NCBI GenBank assembly: GCA_046051225.1
Contig: JBJOOR010000002.1
Coordinates: forward strand, 124,001 to 188,000
Source: CAIODY01 sp046051225
GTDB lineage: Bacteria > Bacteroidota > Bacteroidia > Chitinophagales > CAIODY01
Direction of reading: 5' to 3'
Length of the DNA: 64,000 nucleotides
A program made the position numbers and the translations under genes. Below are positions 44,778 through 55,500 of this stretch, piece by piece. The number at the start of each line of letters is the position of its first letter. Position 1 is the stretch's first letter. The notes under the pieces are model-generated. The model was not told where the DNA came from. It made no database searches and saw only the letters and a program-made list of their open reading frames with translations.

Positions 44778-45274
44778 AATATTTGAATTAATAATTGCCC
44801 TTTTTCAACAGCATCTTTAATGTTTACTTTAATTGATTTTACTATTCCATCGCTGGCAGCTTTTAAAATATTCTCCATTTTCATGGCTTCTAATATTAGC
44901 AGGTTATCACCTTTTTTTATGGCTTGTCCTTCGGTTACATTTATCTTCAACACCAAGCCTGGCATAGGTGCTTTAAGGTCGTTAGGTTTTTTTGCAGCAG
45001 CATCGCCCATGCCCATTTGTTGCAATAAAATATCAAATCTATCTTTTACATTTACATTGTAAATATTATTATTTACTCTTATCGTTAATGTTTTTTCTTC
45101 AGTATTTATAGTAACAATTTCGGCATTAAATGATGTATTGTTTTGTAAAATATTGAAAGTATTATTGCCCGTTTTTTGTACATCAATATTCGCATTTTCA
45201 TTATTTAGAAAAGCCACACCTTCGTTAAAATGGATATGAATAGGCGCTTGTTCGTTTATACTAACTTTATACAT
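44774..45274 (-). CDS. Biotin carboxyl carrier protein-like (acetyl-/propionyl-CoA carboxylase subunit)
   Basis: 166 residues. The C-terminal biotinyl domain has LEAMKMEN with Lys132 as the biotin site. The N-terminal ~90 residues resemble the BT-type beta domain of acyl-CoA carboxylases. It carries biotin between carboxylase and carboxyltransferase; no other carboxylase subunit is in the window. Overlaps the lipoprotein gene downstream. Confidence 0.85.
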   Translation of the reverse strand: MYKVSINEQAPIHIHFNEGVAFLNNENANIDVQKTGNNTFNILQNNTSFNAEIVTINTEEKTLTIRVNNNIYNVNVKDRFDILLQQMGMGDAAAKKPNDLKAPMPGLVLKINVTEGQAIKKGDNLLILEAMKMENILKAASDGIVKSIKVNIKDAVEKGQLLIQIL

Positions 45275-45325
45275 AATTTAATATTTGTGCTTTGTAAAGA
45301 TAAATATAGATTTTGAAAATTAAAT

Positions 45326-46456
45326 CTACAATTTCTGTTTTAATTTCGGAATCATCATATTTTTCCAACTAGCAAAATCGCCAGCAATAATGTGCTTTCT
45401 GGCTTCACGAACCAACCATAAATAAAAACTTAAATTATGCACACTGCTAATCATAGCTGCTAAAATTTCTTGGCTTTTATTCAAATGATTTAAATACGCT
45501 TTAGTATAATTTCTGCTCATATAACTATCCGATGTTTCATCAATTGGGCTAAAATCATTTTCCCATTTTTTATTTCTGATATTAATAATGCCATTGGCTG
45601 TAAACAAGCCGCCATTACGAGCATTACGGGTGGGCATTACACAATCAAACATATCAACGCCTAATGCAATGCACTCTAAAATATTAGCTGGTGTACCCAC
45701 ACCCATTAAATATCGTGGTTTATCGGCAGGCAAAATATTGCAAACCACATCCGTTAATTCATACATCATTTCGGCAGGTTCGCCAACCGATAATCCACCA
45801 ATGGCATTACCTTCTCTATTTTTTGAAGCAATATATTCGGCTGATTCAATTCGTAAATCATTATAAACGCTGCCTTGCACAATAGGAAATAAAGATTGAT
45901 GATAACCATATAAAGGTTCGGTGGTATCAAATCTCTCAATACATCTATCTAACCAACGATGCGTCATGTGCATCGATTTGGTGGCGTATTTTTTTTCGCA
46001 TGGATAAGGTGTACATTCATCAAAAGCCATAATGATATCAGCGCCAATTTTGCGTTGTACATCCATCACATTTTCGGGTGTAAAGGTGTGTCGGCTGCCA
46101 TCAATATGCGATTGAAAAGTAGCGCCTTCCTCTTTTAATTTTCGGCGATGAGCCAATGAATAAACTTGATAGCCGCCACTATCAGTAAGTATAGGACGAT
46201 TCCAATTCATAAATTTATGTAAGCCACCTGCTTGTTGCAAAATATCAGTACCAGGGCGTAAATACAAATGGTATGTATTTCCTAAAATTATTTGAGCATT
46301 AATAATATCAGTTAAGCTGCTTTGTTCAACGGCTTTTACTGTACCAACTGTACCCACAGGCATAAAAATGGGTGTTTCAATTTTTCCATGCTCGGTTTCT
46401 ACAACGCCTGCCCTTGCACGGCTTTTACTATCAACATTAAGTAGTGTAAATTTCAT
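45326..46456 (-). CDS. tgt: tRNA-guanine transglycosylase lacking the zinc cysteines
   Basis: 376 residues. Catalytic residues are present: LTDSGGYQV (Asp ~91), PIVQGSVYNDLR, GGLSVGEP, DCVMPTRNARNGGLF. It inserts preQ1 into the wobble position of Asn/Asp/His/Tyr tRNAs. Where bacterial TGTs normally have C-x-C-x2-C before the YLHHL segment, here the sequence is SDSYMSRNYTKAYLNHL: all three cysteines are serines, although the partner His (SVHNL) remains. queE at 55951 belongs to the same pathway. Confidence 0.92.
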   Translation of the reverse strand: MKFTLLNVDSKSRARAGVVETEHGKIETPIFMPVGTVGTVKAVEQSSLTDIINAQIILGNTYHLYLRPGTDILQQAGGLHKFMNWNRPILTDSGGYQVYSLAHRRKLKEEGATFQSHIDGSRHTFTPENVMDVQRKIGADIIMAFDECTPYPCEKKYATKSMHMTHRWLDRCIERFDTTEPLYGYHQSLFPIVQGSVYNDLRIESAEYIASKNREGNAIGGLSVGEPAEMMYELTDVVCNILPADKPRYLMGVGTPANILECIALGVDMFDCVMPTRNARNGGLFTANGIINIRNKKWENDFSPIDETSDSYMSRNYTKAYLNHLNKSQEILAAMISSVHNLSFYLWLVREARKHIIAGDFASWKNMMIPKLKQKL

Positions 46457-46490
46457 GATTTATAAAATAGTTTGCGAAGGTATCAAAATT

Positions 46491-46502
46491 TAGTTTTGCT
46501 AC
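46491..46502 (+). promoter_or_regulatory. Promoter four bases before the GT2 start codon
   Basis: TAGTTTTG (46491-46498) is a full TAnnTTTG box, with TTTG at 46471-46474 upstream; the ATG follows after CTAC. Transcription from this box would begin at or next to the ATG, giving a leaderless mRNA. Confidence 0.5.
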
Positions 46503-47633
46503 ATGAATTCAATTGATTGGAATATAGTTTTATTAGGCTTGCTGTATGCTTTTTTTGCAGTGGCAGGTATTCAGGTTTTATACTACTTATTTTTTTTCAG
46601 CCGTTTTATTTTTGTGAAAAAGAAAAAGGAAGATGATGGTAATACTCAACCCGTAAGCATTATTATTTGTGCAAAAAATGAATTAGAAAATTTACAGAAA
46701 AATCTTTCTTCTATTCTAGAACAAAAATATCCGCAGTATGAAGTAATAGTAGTAAATGATAATTCGCAAGATGGAAGTAATGATTTTTTAAGTCATTTAA
46801 AAATTCAATATCCACATTTAAAAGTGATTGATATTTTACAAGAATCGAGAACATTTAAAGGCAAAAGATTGGCTTTGGGCTTGGGTTTGAAAGGTGCAAA
46901 ATATGAATGGTGTTTGCTTACTGATGCCGATTGTGTGCCAGCTAGTAGCAATTGGCTGTATCAAATGCAACGCAATTTTAAACCGAATAAAGAAATAGTT
47001 TTAGGCTATGCTCCCTATTTTAAACAAAGTGGATTTTTAAATAAGTGTATTCGTTTTGAAACTTTTTTTACTGCTTTTCAGTATATCAATTTTTCATTAA
47101 GCGGATTGCCATATATGGGTGTGGGTAGAAATATGGCTTATCGACAAAAATTATATTTTGATAACAAGGGCTATATCTCAACATCCAACACTGTTTCGGG
47201 CGATGATGATTTATTTATTAATAAAGTAGCAACAGGAAAAAATACAAGTGTTGAAATAGATTCATCAACGTTTATGTATTCAAATCCAAAAACAAATTGG
47301 GCAAGTTGGATGTTGCAGAAAAGTCGCCATATTAGTACAGGAAAAAAATATAAAAGTGGTCATCAGTTTTTGTTAGGATTACAAACTGCAACACACTTTT
47401 TGTTTTATATTTTATTTGTTGTTTTGTTGTGTTTTAAATTTCAATGGCTATTTGTTTTAATAGCATTTGGTGTTCGATTTTTGATTCAAGCCATTGATTT
47501 TGCTGTATCGATGCGAAAATTAAAAGAAGCTGATTTGTTTTGGCTTTTTCCTTTATTCGATGTGTTGTTGTTAGTTTACAATATAGCTTTGATTCCTTCA
47601 ATGATTAAAAAACCTAATACACAATGGAGATAA
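46503..47633 (+). CDS. Family 2 glycosyltransferase, membrane-associated
   Basis: 376 residues. N-terminal membrane helix (~8-35), then a GT-A domain with SIIICAKNELENLQKNL, VVNDNSQDGSNDF and TDADCVPA (donor and metal sites) and SGDDDLFI. Two or three C-terminal membrane helices follow (~295-370). It likely transfers a sugar to a lipid or polysaccharide at the inner membrane. It overlaps a sigma factor gene by 10 bp. Confidence 0.88.
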   Translation: MNSIDWNIVLLGLLYAFFAVAGIQVLYYLFFFSRFIFVKKKKEDDGNTQPVSIIICAKNELENLQKNLSSILEQKYPQYEVIVVNDNSQDGSNDFLSHLKIQYPHLKVIDILQESRTFKGKRLALGLGLKGAKYEWCLLTDADCVPASSNWLYQMQRNFKPNKEIVLGYAPYFKQSGFLNKCIRFETFFTAFQYINFSLSGLPYMGVGRNMAYRQKLYFDNKGYISTSNTVSGDDDLFINKVATGKNTSVEIDSSTFMYSNPKTNWASWMLQKSRHISTGKKYKSGHQFLLGLQTATHFLFYILFVVLLCFKFQWLFVLIAFGVRFLIQAIDFAVSMRKLKEADLFWLFPLFDVLLLVYNIALIPSMIKKPNTQWR

Positions 47634-48223
47634 ATCCTACATTTTCTGACCGTTCGAAAGACGATTTTGAGTTGATTCAATCAGCTTTAAGTGGTTCGTC
47701 GCAGGCGTATGAAAAGTTATTAGGTAAATATAAAGATGCGGTATTTTTTATGATACTTAAAATGGTTCATAATCGAGATGATGCCGAAGATATTACCATT
47801 GAAACATTTGGAAAAGTATTTAATAGATTAGAGCAGTACAAATCTGATTTTGCATTTAGCACTTGGCTGTATCGCATTGCTACCAATAATGCTATTGATT
47901 TTATTAGAAAGCGAAAAATTGAAACACTTTCAATTCATACACCTTTAAGTGGTGATAATGAATACGACCATTCTCACAATATTCCTTCGGAAGCACCCGA
48001 CCCTGAAGAAGTATTTATTAAAAAACAACGAGCCGATAATGTAAGGGTTACATTAAGTAAATTGAATATTAAATATAGGGCATTAATTCAGAAAAGATAT
48101 TTTGAAGAATTAAGTTATGATGAAATTGCAAAAGAAATGAATTTGCCTGTAGGCACTGTAAAAGCTCAATTATTCAGGGCCAAAGAATTATTATTTGCAA
48201 TTTTAAGCAAATCGCACCATTAA
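47624..48223 (+). CDS. Sigma-70 family RNA polymerase sigma factor (ECF type)
   Basis: 199 residues. Region 2 (~28-95) contains DDAEDITIETFGKVF and STWLYRIATNNAIDFIRKRK. Region 4 (~140-195) contains LSYDEIAKEMNLPVGTVKAQLFRAK. It overlaps the GT2 gene by 10 bases and cutC by four. No anti-sigma gene is adjacent. Regulon unknown. Confidence 0.92.
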   Translation: MEINPTFSDRSKDDFELIQSALSGSSQAYEKLLGKYKDAVFFMILKMVHNRDDAEDITIETFGKVFNRLEQYKSDFAFSTWLYRIATNNAIDFIRKRKIETLSIHTPLSGDNEYDHSHNIPSEAPDPEEVFIKKQRADNVRVTLSKLNIKYRALIQKRYFEELSYDEIAKEMNLPVGTVKAQLFRAKELLFAILSKSHH

Positions 48224-48900
48224 TTATTTAGCAACATTTTCATCGCTTTTATCTCGTCTTTAAGTACGCCCATTCCATGTATTACTGATGCTGCCGAATG
48301 AAAAGCAGTACAACCCGTTTCCCTTGCAATTTGTACAATATTATTACTTCTTATATTGCCACCAGGCATTATTGTAATATCATTTTTTGCTATTCTATTT
48401 AAAATCGATAGTTGCTCAATACCTTCTAATGCAGTGTTTTCACCGCCCGATGTAAGCACTCTTGTAAATTTTAAATCAATTAATTGTTGTAAGGCGGCTG
48501 TTTGATTTTTTGTTTCATCAAATGCTTTATGAAATGTATATTCCATTTTTCCTGCTGCATCAATCATTAATTTAATAGCATCAATATCTATTTTATTTTC
48601 AGGGGTTAAAGCACCAATTACTACGCCGTCAATTCCATGTTGCGAACAATATTTTATTTCATCAATCATTTGTTGTATTTCATTATTGTTGAATACAAAA
48701 TTCCCAATCCTACATCGAATTAGCACATGAACTGGGATGCTCAACCTTTTTTTTATTGCATCAATTGCATAAGAAAAAGGGGTAACACCACCATTACTTA
48801 AATCTTTGCAAAACTCAATTCTATCGGCGCCACATTGTGCTGCTATTTCAGCAGTTTCAAGTGATGGCGAACATATTTCGAGTAATGATTTCAAAACCAA
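48220..48900 (-). CDS. cutC: CutC family copper homeostasis protein
   Basis: 226 residues, TIM-barrel family typical length. Motifs: ADRIEFCKDLSNGGVTPFSYAI, PVHVLIRCRIGNFVF, HKAFDE and LTSGGENTALEG. The role in copper handling is historical; biochemical function is not settled. It lies 8 bp after rfbA on the minus strand. Confidence 0.9.
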   Translation of the reverse strand: MVLKSLLEICSPSLETAEIAAQCGADRIEFCKDLSNGGVTPFSYAIDAIKKRLSIPVHVLIRCRIGNFVFNNNEIQQMIDEIKYCSQHGIDGVVIGALTPENKIDIDAIKLMIDAAGKMEYTFHKAFDETKNQTAALQQLIDLKFTRVLTSGGENTALEGIEQLSILNRIAKNDITIMPGGNIRSNNIVQIARETGCTAFHSAASVIHGMGVLKDEIKAMKMLLNN

Positions 48901-48908
48901 ATGTTTTT

Positions 48909-49772
48909 TTATTTCTTTAATAACTGCATCAAATAAGCACCATAGCCACTTTTCATTAATGGTTTTGCTACAGCTTCTAATTGTGCAGCATTAATAAATC
49001 CTTTGCGGTAAGCTATTTCTTCAATACAACCTACTTTTAATCCTTGGCGTTGTTCTATCACTTGTACAAATTGTGTGGCTTGCATCAACGAATCAAAAGT
49101 GCCCGTATCAAGCCATGCAGTACCACGATTTAAAATCGCTACTTTTAATTTGCCTTGTTCTAAATATACTTTGTTTACATCTGTAATTTCGTATTCGCCA
49201 CGAGCCGATGGTTTTAATTCCTTTGCAATTTTCACTACCGAATTATCATAAAAATATAAACCAGGTACAGCATAATTCGATTTTGGTTGAGTAGGTTTTT
49301 CTTCGATTGAAATGGCTATATTATTTTCGTCGAACTCAACTACACCATAGCGTTCAGGGTCGCTTACATGATAAGCAAATACATAACCGCCATCAGGATT
49401 ATTACAACTTTCTAACAATGAACCTAAGCCGCTGCCATAAAAAATATTATCGCCTAAAACCAAAGCCACACTATCATCGCCAATAAATTTCTCACCTATT
49501 ACAAAAGCTTGAGCCAGTCCGTTTGGCACTTGTTGTTCTTCATAACTAAAGTTTACACCAATGCTTTCGCCAGTGCCAAATAATCGTTTAAAATGTGGCA
49601 AATCATGCGGTGTTGAAATAATTAAAATATCTTTTATACCAGCCATCATCAACACACTTAATGGATAATAAATCATGGGTTTATCATAAATAGGCATTAT
49701 CTGTTTGCTAATGGCAAACGTGATAGGATGCAATCTTGTACCGCTTCCGCCTGCTAAAATTATTCCTTTCAT
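48909..49772 (-). CDS. rfbA: Glucose-1-phosphate thymidylyltransferase
   Basis: 287 residues. N-terminal GGSGTRLHPITFAISKQIMP is the nucleotidyl-transfer signature, and LGDNIFYGSGL, EEKPTQPKSNYAVPGLYFYD and WLDTGTFDSLMQA follow. It makes dTDP-glucose, the first step to dTDP-rhamnose. Other rml genes are not in the window. It follows the M32 peptidase gene by 12 bp. Confidence 0.95.
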   Translation of the reverse strand: MKGIILAGGSGTRLHPITFAISKQIMPIYDKPMIYYPLSVLMMAGIKDILIISTPHDLPHFKRLFGTGESIGVNFSYEEQQVPNGLAQAFVIGEKFIGDDSVALVLGDNIFYGSGLGSLLESCNNPDGGYVFAYHVSDPERYGVVEFDENNIAISIEEKPTQPKSNYAVPGLYFYDNSVVKIAKELKPSARGEYEITDVNKVYLEQGKLKVAILNRGTAWLDTGTFDSLMQATQFVQVIEQRQGLKVGCIEEIAYRKGFINAAQLEAVAKPLMKSGYGAYLMQLLKK

Positions 49773-49784
49773 TTTTTTATAAAA

Positions 49785-51275
49785 TTAAATTGTTTCGAAT
49801 TTTTGTTTTGCATAGTTAATAAAATATTTCACATCTAGTGGTTTGCCACATATATTTTCGCAAATTTCTTTTGCCGATTTTAATCTACCATATTGGTGTA
49901 CATTTTTGCGTAGCCAATTTAATAATGGCTCAAACTCACCATTCATCATCATTGTATCTAATCCATCAATTTGCAATGTAGCAAAATGAAAAAATTGCGC
50001 AGCATAAAAACTTCCAATGGAATAAGTAGGAAAATAACCAAAACTACCATGGCTCCAATGAATATCTTGCAAACAACCTTGTTTATCATCGGGCACTTTT
50101 ACGCCCATATAATCAAAATATTTTTGGTTCCAAATACTCGGAATTTCATCTACCGTAATTTCATCACCCATCAACATTTTTTCAATTTCATATCTAATCA
50201 TTATATGAAAATGATAGGTTAGTTCATCGGCTTCAATTCTTATTAATGATGGCTCAACAATGTTGATAGCTTTATAAAATTCATCAGCATTTATGTTTTT
50301 AAATTGTGTAGGAAAATGTTGTTGCACAAGCTTCCAATTGCCTTTCCAATATATGTTTGAACGCCCCACCATGTTTTCCCATAATCTACTTTGCGATTCG
50401 TGAATGCCTAACGAAACGGCTTCGCTGCCTGGCAAACCATACTGTTCAATAGGTAAACCTTGTTCGTATAATCCATGTCCGCCTTCGTGTAGGCAACTCC
50501 AAATCATGGTATAAAAATCATGCTCTTTTATATGTGTTGTAAGTCGTACATCGGTAGCCGCAAATGATGTGGTAAAAGGATGTACAGATTCATCTTGCCT
50601 GCCGCTATTAAAATCGAAACACATTTGTTTTAATAAATCCATGCCCAAATCCCATTGTTGTTTTTTAGGAAAATTGCCATACATAAAATCATTTTTTGGT
50701 TTTATTTTATGTGCAATAGATTGCAAAAACGGAACTAAATCTTTTTTTAATTCTGTAAACAAAATATCAGTATCGGCAACGGTTTGATTGGGTTCGTATA
50801 AATGCATTAATGCATCGTATCTATGATTTTTATAGCCCAATAAATCGGCTTCTTGCTTTTTTAAATCTACCAATTTTTTTAGCGTAGGTGCAAATATTTT
50901 GAAATCATTTTTTTCTCTTGCATCAATCCAAGCATGATACGATTCGGAAATTGTTCTCGACATTTCTTCAACAAATGCAGTTGAATATTTTTTTTCTCGA
51001 TTACAATCTTCTAACGAAAGTTGTACATTTTTTTGTTGAATGGTATTTAATTCTTTCGAGTTGGCTAATTCAGTTAACAAATTTCCTAATTCAACATTGG
51101 TAAACATGGTGTGCGCAATGCCGCTAAGCGTAGCTAATTGTTGAGCCCGAATAGTAGCACCATTAATGGGTTGATAGGTTTCTTGATCCCAATTTAAAAC
51201 TGCCGATGCCATTCTAACATCATTTATTTTTTGCATTTGCAATCTATACTGTTCGTATTTTTTTTCAATATTCAT
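49785..51275 (-). CDS. M32 family metallocarboxypeptidase
   Basis: 496 residues. Zinc motif HEGGH (~258-262) with the downstream GIHESQSRLWEN segment of the family. It removes C-terminal residues in the cytoplasm. ATG at 51275 is chosen over a TTG at 51296: MNIEKKYEQYRLQMQKI matches the usual family start and a promoter-like TTATTTTA lies just upstream. Heads a minus-strand operon with rfbA and cutC. Confidence 0.92.
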   Translation of the reverse strand: MNIEKKYEQYRLQMQKINDVRMASAVLNWDQETYQPINGATIRAQQLATLSGIAHTMFTNVELGNLLTELANSKELNTIQQKNVQLSLEDCNREKKYSTAFVEEMSRTISESYHAWIDAREKNDFKIFAPTLKKLVDLKKQEADLLGYKNHRYDALMHLYEPNQTVADTDILFTELKKDLVPFLQSIAHKIKPKNDFMYGNFPKKQQWDLGMDLLKQMCFDFNSGRQDESVHPFTTSFAATDVRLTTHIKEHDFYTMIWSCLHEGGHGLYEQGLPIEQYGLPGSEAVSLGIHESQSRLWENMVGRSNIYWKGNWKLVQQHFPTQFKNINADEFYKAINIVEPSLIRIEADELTYHFHIMIRYEIEKMLMGDEITVDEIPSIWNQKYFDYMGVKVPDDKQGCLQDIHWSHGSFGYFPTYSIGSFYAAQFFHFATLQIDGLDTMMMNGEFEPLLNWLRKNVHQYGRLKSAKEICENICGKPLDVKYFINYAKQKFETI

Positions 51276-51453
51276 CTGTAAAATAATTTTGCTCAAATGT
51301 AATCTTCAAAAAATAAAGAACTATACGAGTTTTTACTTAGTGGCTTTTCCACCAAATAATGTTTTATTTTTTGCTACTTAGAATAAATATTCTTTATTAA
51401 CTTGCACAAATATTTTAAATTAAGTTAGTTTTATACATCCTAAAAACTATTTT

Positions 51454-51461
51454 TACTTTTG
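51454..51461 (+). promoter_or_regulatory. -7 promoter box of porP/sprF-like gene
   Basis: TACTTTTG is a full TAnnTTTG match, 32 bases before the ATG. No clear TTG at -33 is seen, but TTAG-containing sequence lies about 25 bases upstream. Confidence 0.45.
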
Positions 51462-51493
51462 TAATAAAACCTTTAAAAACTATCTTTTAAGTT

Positions 51494-52549
51494 ATGAATT
51501 TTGAATTACTTATAAAAAAAGTAGTCGTTTTGTTGGCTATAGCATTTTGCTTTGTTGCCGAAAAATCTGCTGCACAGGATATACATTTTTCGCAATTTTA
51601 TAATAGTGCTTTGTTGCTTAATCCTGCACAAACGGGTTTGGTGTGCAATTATAGAGCTGGCTTAAATTATCGTAGCCAATGGAGTAGTGTTGGGTCGCCT
51701 TACAAAACATTTGCAGGCTATTTTGACATGCCTATTTATTTTAATAAAAAGCGTAATACTGCATTGGGATTGGGCTTGGTGGTTTTTAACGATGTGGCTG
51801 GCGATGGCAAATTAGGAACTTTAGAAGTAGATCCATCAGTCGCATTTCACATGGGATTGGGACAAGATAACCCTAAAAAGTATAAACTTTCTATTGGCTT
51901 TCAACCTTCATTACGTCAGCGTTCTATCAATTCTTCGGCATTAACATTTGCATCGCAATATAATGGTTGGGAAATAGATCCAAATTTACCCACCAATGAA
52001 ACTTTAAATACGCCAACTAAATTTGTGTTTGATGCCCATACAGGCATTCAGTTTTCAGCAGCTCCAACCGAAGCCATTAATTATTGGATTGGTTCGGGTG
52101 TTTTTCATTTACTTACACCGGCCGAAAGTTTTTTAGGTGGTGGTTCATTAAGCCAAACTCCCATGCGATTTAACATTAATGCAGGTGGTAGATTTATCAT
52201 AAATGAAAAAATGTATATTTTATCGCATGCTATTTTCATGAAACAAGCTAAAGCCAAGGAACTAAATTTTGGTGGCGAATTAGATATTAAAACATCAGGC
52301 AGTAAAGTTGATGTGCCCGAGTTTACTTTTTTCTTTGGTCCATACTATCGTTGGAAAGATGCATTGCAAATACTTGTTGGTGGCGAATTACAAAATTTAC
52401 GAGTAGCATTTGCCTATGATGTAAATGTATCAAAACTTCGTACAGCTTCTAATTTAAGAGGGGGATATGAATTGTGTATGGTGTATAAAGCACCTTGTAG
52501 AATTATACCATACAATTATAAGTACCAATATATCTGCCCAAGATTCTAA
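51494..52549 (+). CDS. PorP/SprF family type IX secretion outer membrane protein
   Basis: 351 residues. Signal peptide ~1-27, then QDIHFSQFYNSALLLNPAQTG, the signature of the PorP/SprF family, and a membrane beta-barrel to the end. PorP proteins attach the T9SS machinery or gliding adhesins at the outer membrane. A PorE/OmpA-like gene follows 43 bp later, the usual pairing. Confidence 0.92.
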   Translation: MNFELLIKKVVVLLAIAFCFVAEKSAAQDIHFSQFYNSALLLNPAQTGLVCNYRAGLNYRSQWSSVGSPYKTFAGYFDMPIYFNKKRNTALGLGLVVFNDVAGDGKLGTLEVDPSVAFHMGLGQDNPKKYKLSIGFQPSLRQRSINSSALTFASQYNGWEIDPNLPTNETLNTPTKFVFDAHTGIQFSAAPTEAINYWIGSGVFHLLTPAESFLGGGSLSQTPMRFNINAGGRFIINEKMYILSHAIFMKQAKAKELNFGGELDIKTSGSKVDVPEFTFFFGPYYRWKDALQILVGGELQNLRVAFAYDVNVSKLRTASNLRGGYELCMVYKAPCRIIPYNYKYQYICPRF

Positions 52550-52592
52550 CTTAATTTTTTAAAATAATTCGACTACAATAAACTATATTTTG

Positions 52593-55500
52593 ATGAAACT
52601 AAAATCCGGATTGTTTGTATTTTCAGTAGTAGCCTTACTATTGATTCAATCTAAAAATACATTTGCACAAGGTGGTGGCGTTTTTGATGATCAACGATCA
52701 ATCAAGCAAATGTCTACAAAAGATAAACTTAAAATTGCTAATGATTTATTTGAAGCAGGAAGTTTTTACAATGCTATTGAATATTATAAAGAATATTTAG
52801 CAGATGAAAGCGGCAACCCCGAAGCTACTTTTAAATTAGCCGAAGCTTATCGTTATTCACGTGATTATCGAAAAGCAGAAGAATGGTATAAAAGGGCTTA
52901 TAATGCTGATAATAATATAAATATTTTGGCTTTGTATTTTCAAGCATTAATGATGAAATATAATTGCAAATATGTAGAAGCAAAACCCATCTTTTTAGAA
53001 TTTGTAAAAAAATATAAAGAAGAAGAAGGTAAAGAAATACGCAAACGTGCAAGAATGGAAGCCGCAGGATGCGAAGATGCTTTAGTATTAATGCAAAGTC
53101 CATTAAAATTAAATGTATATCATTTGGGTTCATCGGTTAATAATCCATATTCAGATTTTGGCCCTGCTGCTGATGGTAATGATGCTCTTACTTTTTCATC
53201 TATTAAATCAGATACAGTTGTAGCCGTAGGTGGTCCTAGTCGTGCATCTTATGTGTGTCGTATTTATCGTTCAACAAGAAATGGTGCAAAATGGACTAAA
53301 GGAAAAGAATATGGCAAAGAAATAAATAATGATGAAGAGCATACAGGCAATCCTGCATTTAGTAGTAATAAAAAAATGATGGTATTTACACGTTGTAAAG
53401 AAAAAAGCAATACTGATTTACATATTTCTTGTGAATTGTATTTATGTACCCGAAATACCGAAAATAGTGCTTGGAGCAAACCTATAAAATTAGGACCTGA
53501 AGTAAATGAACCAAATACAACTAATACACAACCAACCATTGGTAGAAGCGAAACTGGCGATAATACATTATATTTTGTATCAGATAGAAAAAGTGCAAAT
53601 AGCCAAGGTGGATTAGATATTTGGTATGCTAATATTAAACGAGATGGTACTACAGGAACTGCATTTAATTGTGGCAAAAAAATAAACACTACCGAAGATG
53701 ATTGCACACCATTTTTTGATGATAGAAATGGCTTACTTTATTTTTCATCAAATGGTAGAGTGGGGATGGGCGGCTTTGATATTTATTATGCAAAAGGATG
53801 GGGCAAAAAATGGGAATCGCCTGAAAATGTTGGCTATCCTATTAATTCATGCGTTGATGATAGATATTTTACATTAACACCAAACCATAAAGGTGGATTT
53901 TTTGTATCCAATCGACCAGGTGGTTTCGAATTAAAAAGCCCAACTTGTTGCGATGATATTTTTGAATTCAAATATATTATCGACCCTGTATTTGCCATAA
54001 AAGGTTATGTATTTAGTACAGATGATAAGGAGAAGAAACATCCATTAACAAAAGTGCAAGTAGTATTATTAAACAACGACCAAACTTTTGTAGCCAAAGA
54101 TTCATCATCGAGCAAAAGATTAAAATATTTTTTTAATACACAAAAAGACCATTCCTATTTACTTAAAGCTGGTAAAGAGGGATATTTTACGTCAAGCGCA
54201 ACAGTAAGTTTTGAAGGCAAAACTGAAAGTGATACTCAACGAGTAGATATTTTTATCAAACCAATTGTAATCAAACCTATCAAAATTCAAGGAATTTTTT
54301 ATGATTTTGATAAAGCCACTTTACGTCCTGAATCTGCTCCAGCATTAGATACTTTGTTAGGATTTTTACATGAAAACCCAACTATCAAAATTCAAATTAA
54401 TTCGCATACTGATAATAAAGGTAGCGATGAATACAACATGAAATTATCGCAAGCACGTGCTCAAAGTGTGGTTGATTTCTTAACCAATCATGGTATTTCA
54501 TCTGAAAGATTAGCAGCAAAAGGATATGGAGAAACAGACCCATTAGTACCAAACTCTAACCCTAATGGAACCGATAATCCTGAAAATCGTCAATTAAATC
54601 GTCGTACCGAATTTATGATTATAGGAACTGTAGAAGGTGCCATTATTACTTATGAACAAGGCAGACCTGTGGTAATTGATTCTACTGCTTCAACTTATGA
54701 AGTAAACGAACGTGAAAAGCAAGGCAAAGGTAGATTACAATTAGATGCTAGCGGTGGATTTATTGAAAATAATCCGAATGAAGGAATGCAATCAGACGAA
54801 ATACAAACCATTGATGAAAATGGCGAAAAGCGCAAGATTGAATTTGATGATAAGCCTTTGGACAATACACCAATAGTAGTTCCTGCACCTCAACCAAAAC
54901 CGCAGACAAAAGCTGTACAGCCATCAGTACCAAAACCTGCTACCGTGGCACCAGAAAAAACTAATACCAATGCAGAAGATGACGATGAAGATATTGCAAC
55001 ACCAAAACCTACTGCTGTGCAACCAAAACCTACAGTGCAGCCTCAACCTGTTGTGCCCCAACCACAGCAAGCAGCTCCACAAAATAATAGTGGTAATAAG
55101 GCAGTAAATAAAACAGAAGAAGATGATGATGATGAAATAGTATCGAAACCAAAATCTGCTACGGTTCAACCTGTTGTATCACAGCCTGTAGTTACACCTC
55201 CTGTTCAGCAACCAGTTTCTCCACCGCAATCTACTGTTGCACCTACGCCTCAACCTGCTACGGTTCAGCCTCAACCTGCTGCTGCTCAACCTCGGAATTC
55301 TAATATATCAAATGATGATGAAGATGATGATGCACCTGCAAAATCGCAACCTAAAACTGATGAATTAAAATCAACCAATACTTCCATGAAAAAAGTGGTT
55401 AGCAGTGATGATGAAGATGAATCGCCTAAAAAAGTAGAGAAAAAGGCTAAAAAGGAAAAGGTAAAAAAAGAAGACAAAAAAGTTGAAGAACCTAAAGCAG

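Noticed and set aside
52831..53707. Minus-strand frames opposite the PorE-like gene
   Set aside because: Antisense shadows of the PD40 region; no start context or domain.
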